Origin: a virus | Length of the DNA: 20,219 bases | Strand: one strand, 5' to 3' | IMG/VR virus record: IMGVR_UViG_3300019760_000015 | Coordinates: 1 to 20,219 of that record | Shown: positions 20,166 through 20,219 of the stretch, in pieces | Numbering within the stretch: the stretch's first letter is position 1 | Layout: every line of letters starts with the position of its first letter | Notes under the pieces: generated by a model | What the model saw: the letters and a program-made list of their open reading frames with translations, nothing else | Told to the model about the DNA's origin: nothing | Databases searched by the model: none | Made by a program: the position numbers and the translations under genes

Positions 20166-20219
20166 TTACCGTTCATTACGTATATCACTCATATTATTAA
20201 TTAATTCATTGTAATATGA
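20166..20219 (-). CDS. Possible C-terminal end of an upstream cassette gene (partial)
   Basis: On the minus strand, 17 codons from the window edge (SYYNELINNMSDIRNER) end with TAA at 20166-20168. This stop lies about 33 bases before the far edge of site D, in the same direction as the genes of cassettes 1 and 2. It may be the end of a third cassette gene. Evidence is limited to position and a short open frame. Confidence 0.3.
   Translation of the reverse strand, partial: SYYNELINNMSDIRNER

Noticed and set aside
1-20219. CRISPR array.
   Set aside because: No set of regularly spaced identical repeats with unique spacers is present; repeated motifs are short and irregular.

Overview
The window looks like part of a phage or prophage from a member of the Bacteroidota. 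The host guess rests on promoter-like TAnnTTTG boxes, weak Shine-Dalgarno sites, a DUF6712-like head gene, and a RadC / ArdC-N / degenerate-methylase block of the kind common on Bacteroidota mobile elements. No integrase, repressor, replication gene or tRNA is visible, so I cannot say whether it is an integrated prophage, a free phage or a satellite. Almost every gene lies on the minus strand, so the text below follows transcription from high to low coordinates.

Structural and packaging block (17700 to 8913): an unknown 188-aa protein, an unknown 411-aa protein, a ClpP-type protease fused to a scaffold-like tail, the major capsid protein candidate, a tail-tube-like protein, two unknown proteins, a phospholipase-D-fold protein, two small terminase-like proteins and the large terminase. 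The portal, a DUF6712-like connector protein, a holin-like protein, a DUF5675 protein and a multi-spanning membrane protein follow at 3801 to 1. Many of these genes overlap by 1 to 29 bases, so they are probably co-translated.

The terminase and portal modules, normally neighbours, are separated by about 5.1 kb of accessory DNA (3802-8912). It holds a coiled-coil protein, a RadC-like JAB protein, a DNA methylase-like protein with no NPPY motif and an ArdC-N-like protein. It also holds a structured GC-rich spacer, a two-gene cassette and a membrane-tethered winged-helix-like protein.

The most striking content is a pair of integron-like gene cassettes, one inside this accessory block (4581-5989) and one at the far right (18740-20005). 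Each has a compact two-gene operon whose last stop codon lies only a few bases before a 180-190 bp imperfect palindrome bounded by CAAC and GTTG. In each cassette the first bases are complementary to the bases at the outer edge of its own palindrome (8 of 8 and 13 of 14), as expected for attC-bearing circular cassettes. Two further, shorter palindromes of the same design lie at the upstream borders. The first cassette encodes a four-helix membrane protein plus a membrane-anchored TIR-like / nucleoside deoxyribosyltransferase-like protein, a good candidate for an undescribed antiphage system. The second encodes a lipoprotein and a cytoplasmic partner of unknown function.

The only plus-strand transcription unit is a small operon (36 aa and 96 aa, 18261-18676). 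It is separated from the structural operon by a roughly 560-bp regulatory region rich in TTTGTACA and TTTGTAAC inverted repeats.
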